A DNA stretch of 64,000 bases from contig NZ_WEIO01000003.1 of assembly GCF_009183655.1 (NCBI RefSeq), positions 186,001 to 250,000 on the forward strand, read 5' to 3'. Position 1 is the first letter of the stretch. The number at the start of each line of letters is the position of its first letter. The notes below the pieces were generated by a model. It ran no database searches. It was not told the DNA's origin and was given only the letters and a program-made list of their open reading frames with translations. The stretch is from Bacillus aerolatus. GTDB taxonomy: Bacteria > Bacillota > Bacilli > Bacillales > Domibacillaceae. Both the position numbers and the translations under genes were made by a program. Below are positions 30,837 to 39,212 of the stretch, piece by piece.

Positions 30837-32135
30837 TTAAATTTCTAAAATGGCTCTGATCTGCCGCTTAATGTTGCGCTTGGATGATTCATCATTCAAC
30901 AAATCGGCAGGAAAATACAACTTATGGTCTGTCCGTCTTTTTCCTGAAATCGCATCGACAATGTCCGACTCACGCGACAACTCACGCAGTTCTTCTGTTT
31001 TCATCAACAAATAAATCGGCAGCCGCTCTTCTTCTTCTCCCGGACGATAAAAATCATATGGAAGATCTGAAGAAGAATCGAATACGAGATAATATTCCGG
31101 ATCGATTCCCGCTTTTTTAAACAGCGCTTCTAGTTCACTGTGTTTACGGTATTCTTTCGCGGGGTCGAACTCTACGTATTTAAACAAATTCCGATTCACA
31201 AACCGGTGGCATAGATCTCTTAAAATCGGGTCTTTTTCTTCCTGCCAAACTTGAAAGTAATAAAGCATGACCGCTTCATCGAGTTTTAAATAGTCTTCAA
31301 GAGTGAACTCTTCTTTAAAGATAGAATAAAAATGCAGCGGCTCATATGTAAACGCATAGTTTTGGCGGCCGAGTTCCTTGGCGCGGTGCAAAATTTTTGA
31401 CAGCAGCACTTCTGCACTCCGCGTTACCGGATGAAAATACACTTGCCAGTACATTTGGTAACGGCTCATGATATAGTCTTCCACAGCATGCATCCCGCTT
31501 TGCTTAAACACGACCTGGTCCTCACGCGGGCGCATGACCCGCAAGATGCGCTCCATATCGAAGTGCCCGTAGCTGACTCCGGTAAAATAAGCGTCGCGCT
31601 GCAAATAATCCATGCGGTCGGCATCTATCTGGCTCGAAATCAAGCTGACCACAAGCTTATTTTCATGCGTTTTGCCGATCACTTCTGCCACTTGTTTCGG
31701 AAAGCCTTTGTCCACTCTTGATAAAACGGCATTCACTTCCGTTTCTCCGAGAATAATTTCTTTTGTGAATTCTTCGTGATCGAGATGAAACACTTTTTCA
31801 AAGGAGTGCGAAAACGGCCCATGCCCCACGTCGTGCAAAAGAGCAGCGCATAAAGACAGCAAACGGTCTTCCACATTCCACTCCGGGCGCCCGGCAAACA
31901 CATCGTCTGCAATACGCCGGACAATTTCATATACGCCAAGTGAATGGTTAAAGCGGCTGTGTTCCGCTCCATGAAACGTCAAATACGTCGTTCCAAGCTG
32001 GCGGATGCGGCGCAGACGCTGAAATTCTTTCGTTCCAATTAAATCCCATATGACTAAATCCCGGACGTGGATATAACTGTGAACAGGGTCTTTAAACACT
32101 TTTTCTTCTTTTAACTTTCTCTTCGAATATTCCAT
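30837..32135 (-). CDS. HD-domain phosphohydrolase (YwfO)
   Basis: A 432-residue dGTPase-like HD protein. The HD residues are in HSRFNHSLGVYE, LLHDVGHGPFSHSFE and QIDADRMDYLQRDA. The relatives hydrolyse dNTPs or other phosphoesters. The ATG at 32135 follows GGGGG at about six bases and gives the length of B. subtilis YwfO; a nine-codon extension lacks a site. It leads the ywfO-ywgA pair. Confidence 0.88.
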   Translation of the reverse strand: MEYSKRKLKEEKVFKDPVHSYIHVRDLVIWDLIGTKEFQRLRRIRQLGTTYLTFHGAEHSRFNHSLGVYEIVRRIADDVFAGRPEWNVEDRLLSLCAALLHDVGHGPFSHSFEKVFHLDHEEFTKEIILGETEVNAVLSRVDKGFPKQVAEVIGKTHENKLVVSLISSQIDADRMDYLQRDAYFTGVSYGHFDMERILRVMRPREDQVVFKQSGMHAVEDYIMSRYQMYWQVYFHPVTRSAEVLLSKILHRAKELGRQNYAFTYEPLHFYSIFKEEFTLEDYLKLDEAVMLYYFQVWQEEKDPILRDLCHRFVNRNLFKYVEFDPAKEYRKHSELEALFKKAGIDPEYYLVFDSSSDLPYDFYRPGEEEERLPIYLLMKTEELRELSRESDIVDAISGKRRTDHKLYFPADLLNDESSKRNIKRQIRAILEI

Positions 32136-32282
32136 TCTGTACCCCCATTCAAGCTTATTCATATCTTTTATTATAACGGAAAAATTATGAGGATAGGAGG
32201 AAGAAACAGCCGCTCCTTTGCATATGATGAAATAAAGGGGGATTTTCTATAACCACTTTGTCGAATAGCACTTGAAACAAAA

Positions 32283-32313
32283 AATCACCCTATCCAACAG
32301 TCGGCAGGTGATT
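32283..32313 (-). terminator. Terminator of the DUF1450 gene
   Basis: Minus strand AATCACCT, loop, GGGTGATT then TTTTTG. Confidence 0.68.
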
Positions 32314-32318
32314 GGTCT

Positions 32319-32544
32319 TTATTTCTTCAGCTCTTTCGCTACTTTTTCCAATAGTTCTTCTTCTGTTAAAGCTGCAACTGGGCGGTTATTGACAAAAGTA
32401 AATGCTTTTTTTGCGACCGGGCCCACAGTAAGATTGACAGGCCACGTCGATTTTTGCTTCCGGATCGATTCCCTTCAGCTTTGGCACAAGAGTTTTCAAG
32501 TTAACTGCCTGGCAGTCATCGCAAACTCGAAATTCATTTGCCAT
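32319..32544 (-). pseudogene. DUF1450 family protein, frameshifted at an A7 run
   Basis: Reading from ATG at 32544: [19 protein letters not shown], then [11 protein letters not shown], then a run of seven A (plus-strand T7 at 32406-32412). With seven A the frame stops after SIYFCQ at 32386 (52 residues). With six A it would continue [19 protein letters not shown] and end in KELKK at 32319 (74 residues), the normal length and end for the Cys-rich DUF1450 family (YuzB type). So the gene is either broken, decoded by slippage, or the run is miscounted. Own terminator follows. Weak AAAGGA site upstream. Confidence 0.82.
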
Positions 32545-32760
32545 CTATATACAATCCTTTCCCAAATAAGGTTAAGCTAATCGGTATTTTACATCGAAAA
32601 AGTCTTGTTTGCAAGCGCCCTAATCATCGTTAAAACTAGGTGCGGCGGCTAAACAGGGAAACTAGCAGAAAAAAATTATTTTTTCATATTGGTATAAATC
32701 TAACGTTTATTGCTCATCCTGTCAGTAATCAAACATTTAAAAACTAAGGAGTGAACTAAA

Positions 32761-33453
32761 ATGAAAAACAGACAAGATGCATGGTCGGAGGAAAACGATC
32801 TATTGCTCGCTGAAACTGTGCTGCGCCACGTACGCGAAGGAAGTACACAATTGAATGCATTTGAAGAAGTAGGGGATCAGTTAAACCGGACATCCGCCGC
32901 CTGTGGGTTCCGCTGGAATGCAGTCGTCCGCCATCAATATGAAAAAGCGCTCTCGCTCGCTAAGAAACAACGAAAACAGCGGAACCGCCTGCTTGGCAAA
33001 GAACAAGGCGGAAAGAAAAAACTATTATACCAGCCTCCTGCCCCGTCCATTGAGGAAGTAGAAGCGATGACTTTACCGCTCGCCAATGATTTGGAAGTTC
33101 TCACAGAAGGGTCGCCGCTGCTGCCATCGCCTGCTGCCACAGGAGAAATGTCGATAGAAAAAGTCATCGCCTTTTTGCAAACCGTTTCCAGTTCTACTTA
33201 TCAGTCCGACCGGTTAAAACAAGAGAATGACAGATTAAAACAGGAAATGGACCAATTAACGAAAGAGAAAGCGAAATTGGAAGAAACGGTCCGCCAGCTC
33301 GAGCAAAACTCTGTCACGATGCAGGAAGACTATGAAACACTAATGAAAATCATGAACCGCGCCAGAAAGCTCGTACTCTTTGATGAAGAAGAGCCAAACT
33401 CCACCGCCTTCAAAATGGATCGCAATGGCAACCTGGAAAAAATGGCCGAATGA
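32761..33453 (+). CDS. rsfA: Prespore transcription factor RsfA
   Basis: A 230-residue sporulation regulator that modulates sigma-F genes. The N-terminal Myb/SANT-like domain (about 5-60) has three spaced tryptophan-type positions ([25 protein letters not shown]); a basic patch [11 protein letters not shown] follows, and the C-terminal half is a coiled coil ([18 protein letters not shown]). AAGGAG precedes the ATG. It corresponds to B. subtilis YwfN (RsfA) and sits in the same ywf neighbourhood. Terminator follows. Confidence 0.92.
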   Translation: MKNRQDAWSEENDLLLAETVLRHVREGSTQLNAFEEVGDQLNRTSAACGFRWNAVVRHQYEKALSLAKKQRKQRNRLLGKEQGGKKKLLYQPPAPSIEEVEAMTLPLANDLEVLTEGSPLLPSPAATGEMSIEKVIAFLQTVSSSTYQSDRLKQENDRLKQEMDQLTKEKAKLEETVRQLEQNSVTMQEDYETLMKIMNRARKLVLFDEEEPNSTAFKMDRNGNLEKMAE

Positions 33454-33456
33454 ATA

Positions 33457-33489
33457 AGCAGCCGGGCTCGTTTCCCGGCTGCTTATTTC
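33457..33489 (+). terminator. rsfA terminator
   Basis: GCAGCCGGG, seven-base loop, CCCGGCTGC, TTATTT. Confidence 0.85.
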
Positions 33490-33499
33490 GTGTGGGCGA

Positions 33500-33577
33500 G
33501 AGTTTGTGCACTAATTGATGGGATTTGTACACCGGAATTGACGATTTTTGCGTGCGCCGCACGATTTCCTACAGCCG
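33500..33577 (+). repeat. 21-bp phased array, short copy
   Basis: TTTGTGCAC with GCAC at 33508, TTTGTACAC at 33529, TTTGCGTGC at 33550: two exact 21-bp steps, then a weak fourth unit. Between convergent rsfA and lipL. Confidence 0.55.
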
Positions 33578-34417
33578 TCAACGGTTCAGCGCTTTTTCAT
33601 TGCGTTCGGTTACGCGCTCTAAGTAGCCTTGGTAAAGCTCAAGCTCGTCTCCTTGCAGAGAGCTTGCGTACAAGCGGCCGGCATGTTGATTAAGAGCGGT
33701 TAAAAAGCGCATCATAACATCTTGAATAGTAAGCTCGCGGCCTAATAAATCGGATAAGGAAGCCATGACTTCAGGCTGAATGTCGGGATACTCCCATTTT
33801 GTTGTTTCTGCTTTTTTGGCAGTCTCGTAAAATTGGCGGATGAGCGCTGCTCTCTCGGATCCGCTGCCGGTCACGCATAAGTAAATTTGTACCGCGACGC
33901 CGCGGCGGATGCGGCGCTGAGAAATGCCAGCGAACTTTTGGCCGTTTATGCTCAAGTCATAGCTTCCCGGACAATAAGACCCAACGATCTCATAGGCCTC
34001 AATTTCCATGGGGAATTCGGCAAACATTTGCCGAATTAGTGCAAGCATCGCCTCATAGCCGCGGTCGATATCAATGCCTTTTTCAGTATCGGGAAAAATA
34101 AGCGACAAATTCAGCACGCCGCCGTCAAGCGCCACTGCCAGCCCGCCGGAATTGCGGACAATGACTTTGTTCCCTGCTCTCTGCAGCATGTCAATGCCTT
34201 CATTTAAATAAGGAAGCTTCGTATCCTGGATACCGAGCACGACCGTATCGTGGTGTACCCACGCCCGCGCAGTCGGCGGACTGAAGCCAGCGCCCACGGA
34301 CGTACATAATGTATCATCAGCAGCAAACGACTGGAGCGCTCCGAACATCGGACCGAGACTCGACTGATCAATAAGACGCCATTCTTGCTGCTTGAGCAAT
34401 TGTAATGTTTCGTTCAT
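33578..34417 (-). CDS. lipL: Octanoyl-[GcvH]:protein N-octanoyltransferase LipL
   Basis: Amidotransferase that moves octanoate from GcvH to the E2 subunits of lipoate enzymes. The 279-residue BPL/LipA/LipB-fold protein has [19 protein letters not shown], the catalytic cysteine in [13 protein letters not shown] (Cys149) and the conserved lysine in [11 protein letters not shown] (Lys161), as in B. subtilis LipL (YwfL). AAAGGAG lies eight bases before the ATG at 34417, favoured over an in-frame start eight codons upstream. Beside pta as in B. subtilis. Confidence 0.93.
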   Translation of the reverse strand: MNETLQLLKQQEWRLIDQSSLGPMFGALQSFAADDTLCTSVGAGFSPPTARAWVHHDTVVLGIQDTKLPYLNEGIDMLQRAGNKVIVRNSGGLAVALDGGVLNLSLIFPDTEKGIDIDRGYEAMLALIRQMFAEFPMEIEAYEIVGSYCPGSYDLSINGQKFAGISQRRIRRGVAVQIYLCVTGSGSERAALIRQFYETAKKAETTKWEYPDIQPEVMASLSDLLGRELTIQDVMMRFLTALNQHAGRLYASSLQGDELELYQGYLERVTERNEKALNR

Positions 34418-34479
34418 AACAAGTTCTCCTTTAAGTAACACTGTTGATCAACGATATCCACTAACAGAGCCATTCATCA

Positions 34480-34508
34480 AAAAAACCGGCCGCTGCCGGT
34501 TTTATTAT
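34480..34508 (-). terminator. pta terminator
   Basis: Minus strand AAAACCGGC, AGCG, GCCGGTTTTTTT. Confidence 0.85.
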
Positions 34509-34541
34509 AACTTTATAGACAATATCCGTTCATTTCAACCG

Positions 34542-35516
34542 TTATTTGAGTGCCTGGGCAGCGGTAATTAAAGCAAGCTTGTACACATCTTCCTCGCTGC
34601 AGCCGCGAGATAAGTCGTTAACCGGTGCATTCAACCCTTGTAAAATTGGACCGACGGCTTCAAAGTTGCCAAGCCGCTGAGCAATTTTATAGCCGATGTT
34701 CCCTGCCTCAAGACTCGGGAAAATGAAAACATTGGCATCTCCTTGAATAACAGAATCCGGCGCTTTCTTTTGAGCGACTGACGGGACAAAGGCTGCATCA
34801 AATTGAAATTCACCGTCAATCACTAGTTCAGGTGCCCGTTCTTTCGCCAGGTGAACCGCTTCTGCCGCTTTTTCCGTTTCCTCTGATTTGGCTGACCCTT
34901 TCGTTGAAAAGCTGAGCATTGCCACGCGCGGAGCAACATCAAACATTTCCGCTGTCTTAGCACTTTCAAGGGCGATTTCCGCCAGGTCGCTGCTGTCGGG
35001 GGCAATGTTGATCGCGCAATCAGCAAACACGTACTTTTCTTCTTCACGGACCATAATAAACACACCCGACGTCTTTTTCACGCCTTGCTTCGTCTTAATA
35101 ATTTGCAAAGCTGGACGGACAGTATCAGCTGTTGAGTGGGCGGCTCCGCTTACGAGCCCGTCTGCATACCCTTTATAAACGAGCATCGTGCCGAAATAAT
35201 TTTCATCCATTAAAATTTGGCGCGCTTCTTCTTCCGTCGCTTTGCCGCTGCGGCGTTCGACAAATGACTGGACAAGTTCATCAAAGCGGCTGTCTTTTGA
35301 TGGATCGGCAATTTCCAGACCTTCCAAGTCTACTTGCAACTGTGACGCTTTTGCTCGTATTTCTTGTTCACTGCCGATTAAAACAGGCGTCAGCAAGTTT
35401 TCTTTTGCAAGCCGGCCGGCAGCCGACAACACGCGCTCATCCAACCCCTCCGGAAAAACAACTTTTAACTCTTGTCCTGAAATTTTATTCGTTAAAGCTG
35501 CAAATAAATCGCTCAT
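34542..35516 (-). CDS. pta: Phosphate acetyltransferase
   Basis: Interconverts acetyl-CoA and acetyl phosphate; with acetate kinase it makes acetate in overflow metabolism. The 324-residue single-domain form shows DGLVSGAAHSTADTVRPALQ, the C-terminal GPILQGLNAPVNDLSRGCS signature, and VFPEGLDERVL near the start. AAGGAGG precedes the ATG. TTGAAA-16-TATGCT about 60 bases upstream may be the promoter. It is divergent from hemQ. Confidence 0.96.
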   Translation of the reverse strand: MSDLFAALTNKISGQELKVVFPEGLDERVLSAAGRLAKENLLTPVLIGSEQEIRAKASQLQVDLEGLEIADPSKDSRFDELVQSFVERRSGKATEEEARQILMDENYFGTMLVYKGYADGLVSGAAHSTADTVRPALQIIKTKQGVKKTSGVFIMVREEEKYVFADCAINIAPDSSDLAEIALESAKTAEMFDVAPRVAMLSFSTKGSAKSEETEKAAEAVHLAKERAPELVIDGEFQFDAAFVPSVAQKKAPDSVIQGDANVFIFPSLEAGNIGYKIAQRLGNFEAVGPILQGLNAPVNDLSRGCSEEDVYKLALITAAQALK

Positions 35517-35705
35517 TCTTTCTCCTCCTTACTTCTTTATATATTCAGCATACCGCGCCTAAGCGAGATTTCAAGTATTAAGAACGTGCTCATCTATCAT
35601 TCCCCCCGCCTTGCATGTTCACACTCCTGACAAAGCACTTTTGTGGATTGTCCAACAATGTGTGTTATATTAATAATTGAAAACATTTACATAGGAGTGA
35701 ATAAC

Positions 35706-36452
35706 ATGAGTGAAGCAGCTAAAACGATTGAAGGCTGGTATTGTCTTCATGATTTTCGCGTGATTGATTGGACGACTTGGAAAATGCTTTCGAGCGACGA
35801 ACGCCAGACAGCCATTCATGAATTCCAACAATTTTTAACTAAATTGAACGTAACTCATGAAGCGAAAGAAGGCAGTCATGCATTTTACAGCATCGTCGGC
35901 CAAAAAGCTGATTTTATGCTGATGATTTTGCGCCCGACGATGGAAGAGCTAAATGTGCTTGAAACGGAATTCAACAAGCTGAAAATTGCCGAGTACACAG
36001 TACCGGGCTACTCTTACGTGTCTATTGTTGAACTGAGCAACTATTTGTCTTCAGACGAAGACCCGTATCAGAACCCGCACATGCGCGCCCGCCTTTATCC
36101 AGAATTGCCGAGAGCAAAGCATGTTTGTTTCTATCCGATGGACAAGCGCCGCGAAGGCAATGATAACTGGTACATGCTCCCAATGGAAGAGCGCAGCACG
36201 TTAATGCGCAGCCACGGCATGATTGGCCGCCAATATGCCGGCATCGTGAAACAAGTCATTACCGGCTCTGTCGGCTTCGACGATTACGAGTGGGGCGTAA
36301 CGCTATTCTCTGATGACGCGCTTCAATTCAAAAAGCTTATTTATGAAATGCGTTTTGATGAAGTCAGTGCCCGCTACGGCGAATTCGGTGCTTTCTTCGT
36401 TGGCAACCTGCTCGATGACTCCAAGCTCGAACAAATGCTGCATATTAACTAG
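35706..36452 (+). CDS. hemQ: Coproheme decarboxylase HemQ
   Basis: Last step of the Gram-positive heme route: peroxide-dependent decarboxylation of coproheme to heme b. The 248-residue chlorite-dismutase-fold protein has catalytic Tyr143 and Lys147 (CFYPMDKRR) and proximal His170 (RSHGMIG), each offset by two from Tyr145, Lys149 and His172 of characterised HemQ. TAGGAGTG is six bases before the ATG at 35706, so the 21-codon upstream extension is not used. Its stop codon is followed without a gap by three tandem repeat elements. Confidence 0.95.
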   Translation: MSEAAKTIEGWYCLHDFRVIDWTTWKMLSSDERQTAIHEFQQFLTKLNVTHEAKEGSHAFYSIVGQKADFMLMILRPTMEELNVLETEFNKLKIAEYTVPGYSYVSIVELSNYLSSDEDPYQNPHMRARLYPELPRAKHVCFYPMDKRREGNDNWYMLPMEERSTLMRSHGMIGRQYAGIVKQVITGSVGFDDYEWGVTLFSDDALQFKKLIYEMRFDEVSARYGEFGAFFVGNLLDDSKLEQMLHIN

Positions 36453-36576
36453 AAAAGCGGAGGCGCCTGTTCTGCCCCGACAAGCAAATAACCTTTCTCC
36501 AAGAAGTCGCCCTTTGACTTCATTGGAGAAAGGTTATTTGACCTCGAGGGGCAAGGCGCTGCAGCTAGACAACAAC
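36453..36576 (+). repeat. 125-bp family hairpin repeat, copy D1
   Basis: Starts at the base after the hemQ TAG. Folds as nested stems: GCGCC/GGCGC, TGCCCC/GGGGCA, AAATAACCTTTCTCC with its exact complement, and inner GAAGTC/GACTTC around a seven-base loop. Ends GCTAGACAACAAC. Confidence 0.92.
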
Positions 36577-36701
36577 GAAAAGCGGAGCCGACTGCTCTGG
36601 GGCGACAAGCATATGACAGAATGACGAAATGGCGCTTTCCAGCCATGCAGTCAGACTGGCGCATATGACCTCGAGCCACAAGGAGGCGCAGCTGGACAAT
36701 C
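36577..36701 (+). repeat. 125-bp family hairpin repeat, copy D2
   Basis: Same ends (GAAAAGCGGAGCCGACTG ... GGCGCAGCTGGACAA) but a different middle: CATATG in both arms and an inner ATGGC/GCCAT stem. Subtype shared with A1 at 12748. Confidence 0.9.
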
Positions 36702-36826
36702 GAAAAGCGGAAGCGCCTGCCCTGCTCCGACAGGCAAATGTTCTTCCTTCAAGAAGTCGCTCTTTGACTTCATTGGAGGAAGGTTATTTGACCCCGAGGA
36801 GCAAGGCGCTGCAGCTGGACAACAAC
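36702..36826 (+). repeat. 125-bp family hairpin repeat, copy D3
   Basis: D1 subtype (AAGAAGTCGCTCTTTGACTT middle) with diverged arms TTCTTCCTTC and GGAGGAAGG. Ends GCTGGACAACAAC and runs straight into the terminator. Confidence 0.9.
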
Positions 36827-36870
36827 GAAAAGCCTTCTCTGTTTTTTTACAGAGAAGGCTTTTTTCTTTT
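36827..36870 (+). terminator. Terminator after hemQ and its repeats
   Basis: AAAAGCCTTCTCTGT, seven T, ACAGAGAAGGCTTTTTTC: perfect stem, 375 bases after the hemQ stop, so the repeats are probably transcribed in the hemQ 3' end. Confidence 0.9.
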
Positions 36871-36947
36871 GTCATGAAACGGAATTTTTTACATACATAT
36901 TAATTGACAAGCGGTTTGAAAAATTAACAAGTTCAAGGAGGGTTCCT

Positions 36948-37415
36948 GTGAATCAATCATCTGCTAATCCTTATATGTATAGAATGCCTATTTATTACCA
37001 AACAAACCCAACGTATACGTATCCTGCTGGCACAATGATGCCCCCTGCAGGTACAATAATGCCTCCTGTAGGTGCAGGCGTTACACCCACGCAAGGAGGC
37101 GGAATTGACGTACCTGGCATGCTGCCTTCGGAAGAATCTTATATAGAAAATATTTTACGGCTTAACCGCGGAAAAGTGGCCACCGTTCATGCGACATTTG
37201 AAAACAACCGCGAATGGAATGCAAAAATTTTCAAAGGCCTCATTGAAGCAGCTGGACGCGATCATTTAATCTTGAGCGACCCGCAAACAGGCAAGCGGAT
37301 TTTGTTGCCGATGGTGTATTTGGACTATGTGACATTTGACGAGGAAATTGAATACGATTACCCACTTGGCGGAGGTGGAGGCAGCGGATCGCTCGCTTCT
37401 TATCCACCTAGATAA
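36948..37415 (+). CDS. gerQ: Spore coat protein GerQ
   Basis: Coat protein needed to place the cortex lytic enzyme CwlJ and cross-linked by transglutaminase. The 155-residue protein has a Tyr/Pro/Gly-rich N terminus with the repeats GTMMPPAG, GTIMPPVG, a conserved folded part (EESYIENILRLNRGKVATVHATF, DHLILSDPQTGKRILLPMVYLDYVTFDE) and a Gly-rich end. GTG start with AAGGAGGG at five bases. CATACATA at about 36890 resembles a sigma-E -10, without a sure -35. Equivalent to B. subtilis YwdL, next to ywdK. Confidence 0.93.
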   Translation: MNQSSANPYMYRMPIYYQTNPTYTYPAGTMMPPAGTIMPPVGAGVTPTQGGGIDVPGMLPSEESYIENILRLNRGKVATVHATFENNREWNAKIFKGLIEAAGRDHLILSDPQTGKRILLPMVYLDYVTFDEEIEYDYPLGGGGGSGSLASYPPR

Positions 37416-37419
37416 AATG

Positions 37420-37459
37420 AAAAAAGCTGCTCTCCGTAATGATGGAGAGCAGCTTTTTC
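37420..37459. terminator. Terminator between gerQ and ywdK
   Basis: AAAAAGCTGCTCTCC and its exact complement around GTAATGAT; serves both convergent genes. Confidence 0.92.
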
Positions 37460-37460
37460 A

Positions 37461-37829
37461 TTAAAATTTCATAGCCGCTAACACGAGCAGCACCCAGCCG
37501 GCTAAAAAAGCAACGCCGCCGATTGGCGTGATAGCTCCAAGTATTTTTACTCCTGACAAAGTCAGAGCGTACAAGCTGCCGGAGAAAACAATGGTGCCGA
37601 TCAGCATCATCCAACCCGACCAGTTAAGCAAAGAGCTCTCTTGAACTTGGCCGATGAGAATGCCGATTAAAATCATTCCAGCGGCATGGAACATTTGATA
37701 GTGCACACCTGTTTTCCATATTTCCAAATACTTCGGTTCTACTTTTCCTTCCAGTCCGTGGGCGCCAAACGCTCCAAGTGCCACGGATAAAAAGGCATTA
37801 ATTGCTCCAAGGATAATAAATAATTTCAT
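37461..37829 (-). CDS. DUF423 family membrane protein (YwdK)
   Basis: A 122-residue protein with four membrane helices. Family hallmarks are the N-terminal GAINAFLSVALGAFGAHGLEG and FHAAGMILIGIL. Function unknown. AAGGAG precedes the ATG. It ends the minus-strand group small Cys-rich gene-ywdI-ywdK with gaps of 24 and 12 bases. Confidence 0.9.
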   Translation of the reverse strand: MKLFIILGAINAFLSVALGAFGAHGLEGKVEPKYLEIWKTGVHYQMFHAAGMILIGILIGQVQESSLLNWSGWMMLIGTIVFSGSLYALTLSGVKILGAITPIGGVAFLAGWVLLVLAAMKF

Positions 37830-37841
37830 CTTTTTTTCTCC

Positions 37842-38123
37842 TTAAAAATCAAAAATAGAGTCACCGTTCGCTCCGTCGTCCGTGTTTAATTTCTCGGACC
37901 GGCCTACCACCGGCTGCTGTGGAACTGCCTGGCGAAGCGGCATTGATTCAGCAAAAGCAGCCCCTGCTCCTCCGGTGTCCGGGGTATCAAGCAGCATGTC
38001 GCACAGTGTCCGGACCGTATAGACGTGCTGTTTCATCGCGCTGTCTTTTTCCGCCGATTTTGCCTGCCGTATTTCTTCTTCTATTTTGTTCAAAACCGAT
38101 AAATGGGAAATGTTTATGTTCAC
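37842..38123 (-). CDS. YwdI family protein
   Basis: A 93-residue protein matching the YwdI family at its helical N-terminal half (ISHLSVLNKIEEEIRQAKSAEKDSAMKQHVYTVRTLCDMLL); the C-terminal half is low-complexity and likely disordered. GTG start with AGGAGGTGC directly before it. Function unknown. Co-transcribed with ywdK. Confidence 0.82.
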   Translation of the reverse strand: MNINISHLSVLNKIEEEIRQAKSAEKDSAMKQHVYTVRTLCDMLLDTPDTGGAGAAFAESMPLRQAVPQQPVVGRSEKLNTDDGANGDSIFDF

Positions 38124-38147
38124 GCACCTCCTGTCAACGCTCCCATG

Positions 38148-38321
38148 CTACTGCTTGCTGGGCTTCGGTAAAAATTTGTAACACGAATGGCCGGAAGCCT
38201 GCAGAACAACTGCTGACGGCAGCTGCTTTGCTTTAAAGCCGTACGCCCGGCAGCCGCGCGGATTCCCCTGGTCCCATGTGACAAAAAAGTGTTTGCATTG
38301 AAAACAATTCACTTTTTCCAT
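38148..38321 (-). CDS. Small Cys-containing protein near ung
   Basis: About 57 residues: MEKVNCFQCKHFFVTWDQGN, then PRGCRAYGFKAKQLPSAVV and SGHSCYKF. The CxxC and two later cysteines suggest a metal-binding or redox site. Such proteins next to ung are often annotated as uracil-DNA glycosylase in databases, but this one is too short and has none of the Ung motifs. The frame extends ten codons upstream; the ATG at 38321 was chosen because the conserved part begins there, though the GGGG-rich site is not ideal. Confidence 0.75.
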   Translation of the reverse strand: MEKVNCFQCKHFFVTWDQGNPRGCRAYGFKAKQLPSAVVLQASGHSCYKFLPKPSKQ

Positions 38322-38421
38322 CCCCCGGCTCACTCCCCTCATGTTCTCCATTTTACCAAATTTTCTCTAGCTGAAATAAGGATTCTTTTTGACAATCGCG
38401 AATGCTGTCTTTTTTTGAAAT

Positions 38422-38437
38422 CGTTTCACGTGAAACA
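38422..38437. promoter_or_regulatory. parS-like ParB (Spo0J) binding site
   Basis: CGTTTCACGTGAAACA matches the B. subtilis parS consensus TGTTTCACGTGAAACA at 15 of 16 positions, the palindromic core being perfect. It lies between genes. B. subtilis has about ten parS sites near the origin, including, as I recall, one near 334 degrees, close to ung. Confidence 0.88.
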
Positions 38438-38454
38438 TTGAAATTTGTCGAAAC

Positions 38455-39135
38455 TTATTCTTCCCGAATTTCCCAGGCAATAGGCTGTTCACCAAACTGT
38501 TTAAGACAGTCATTCGCTTTGGAAAACGGCTTGCTGCCAAAAAAGCCTCTTGAAGCTGACAGCGGACTCGGATGCGGCGATTGAATAATGCAGTGCTTTT
38601 TCTCATCAATAAGCGCGAGTTTTTTCTGTGCAGGCTTGCCCCAAAGAATAAATACGACTGGTTTTTCCCGTTCACTAATTAAAGAAATAATGCGGTCTGT
38701 CAGCCGCTCCCAGCCTTTGCCGCGGTGAGAATGGGCTTCCCCCTGCCGTACCGTCAGCACGGTGTTAAGCAACAGCACCCCTTGCTCCGCCCACTGGACT
38801 AAATAGCCGTTATCAGGCACGGAGAAGCCAAGATCGCTGTGCAGTTCTTTAAAGATATTTCTTAGTGAAGGCGGCAGCGGCACATCCGGCTTAACTGAAA
38901 AGCTTAACCCGTGCGCTTGTCCGGGGCCGTGATACGGGTCTTGTCCGAGAATGACAACTTTCACATCTTTATAGGCGGTGTAATGGAGCGCATTGTAAAT
39001 GTCATCCATATCAGGATAGATCGTTTTCGTTTCATATTCTTTTTTCAAAAATTCCCGAAGCTCTTCATAATAAGGCTGCTCAAATTCTGGCTGCAGCAGC
39101 TCTGCCCAATCATTTTTTAATATTTGCTTTTTCAT
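38455..39135 (-). CDS. ung: Uracil-DNA glycosylase
   Basis: Family 1 enzyme that removes uracil from DNA. The 226-residue protein has the water-activating motif [13 protein letters not shown] (64-76) and the minor-groove loop [13 protein letters not shown] near the C terminus. AAAGGGTGG precedes the ATG at 39135, preferred to a start 13 codons upstream. A parS-like site lies about 18 bases beyond its stop codon. Confidence 0.97.
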   Translation of the reverse strand: MKKQILKNDWAELLQPEFEQPYYEELREFLKKEYETKTIYPDMDDIYNALHYTAYKDVKVVILGQDPYHGPGQAHGLSFSVKPDVPLPPSLRNIFKELHSDLGFSVPDNGYLVQWAEQGVLLLNTVLTVRQGEAHSHRGKGWERLTDRIISLISEREKPVVFILWGKPAQKKLALIDEKKHCIIQSPHPSPLSASRGFFGSKPFSKANDCLKQFGEQPIAWEIREE

Positions 39136-39212
39136 GAAAACCACCCTTTCTAGTACGTGTTCAAAAAGAAGCAAGCTGACAAAACTTTCCCGGACTTTTT
39201 GAACAGCTTCTT

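Noticed and set aside
32272-32580. Plus-strand 102-codon frame opposite the DUF1450 gene
   Set aside because: No ribosome site and no protein likeness; the minus strand reads a known Cys-rich family.
35650-35690. PerR box before hemQ
   Set aside because: TTATATTAATAATTG differs at four positions from TTATAATNATTATAA, too weak to report.
36313-36877. Frames over the repeats giving peptides like KAEAPVLPRQAN
   Set aside because: These come from repeat DNA in any frame, and the same peptides arise at 16.1 kb; they are typical false genes.
38148-38351. A second uracil-DNA glycosylase
   Set aside because: Database names for such small proteins notwithstanding, it lacks GQDPYH and HPSPLS and is under 70 residues.
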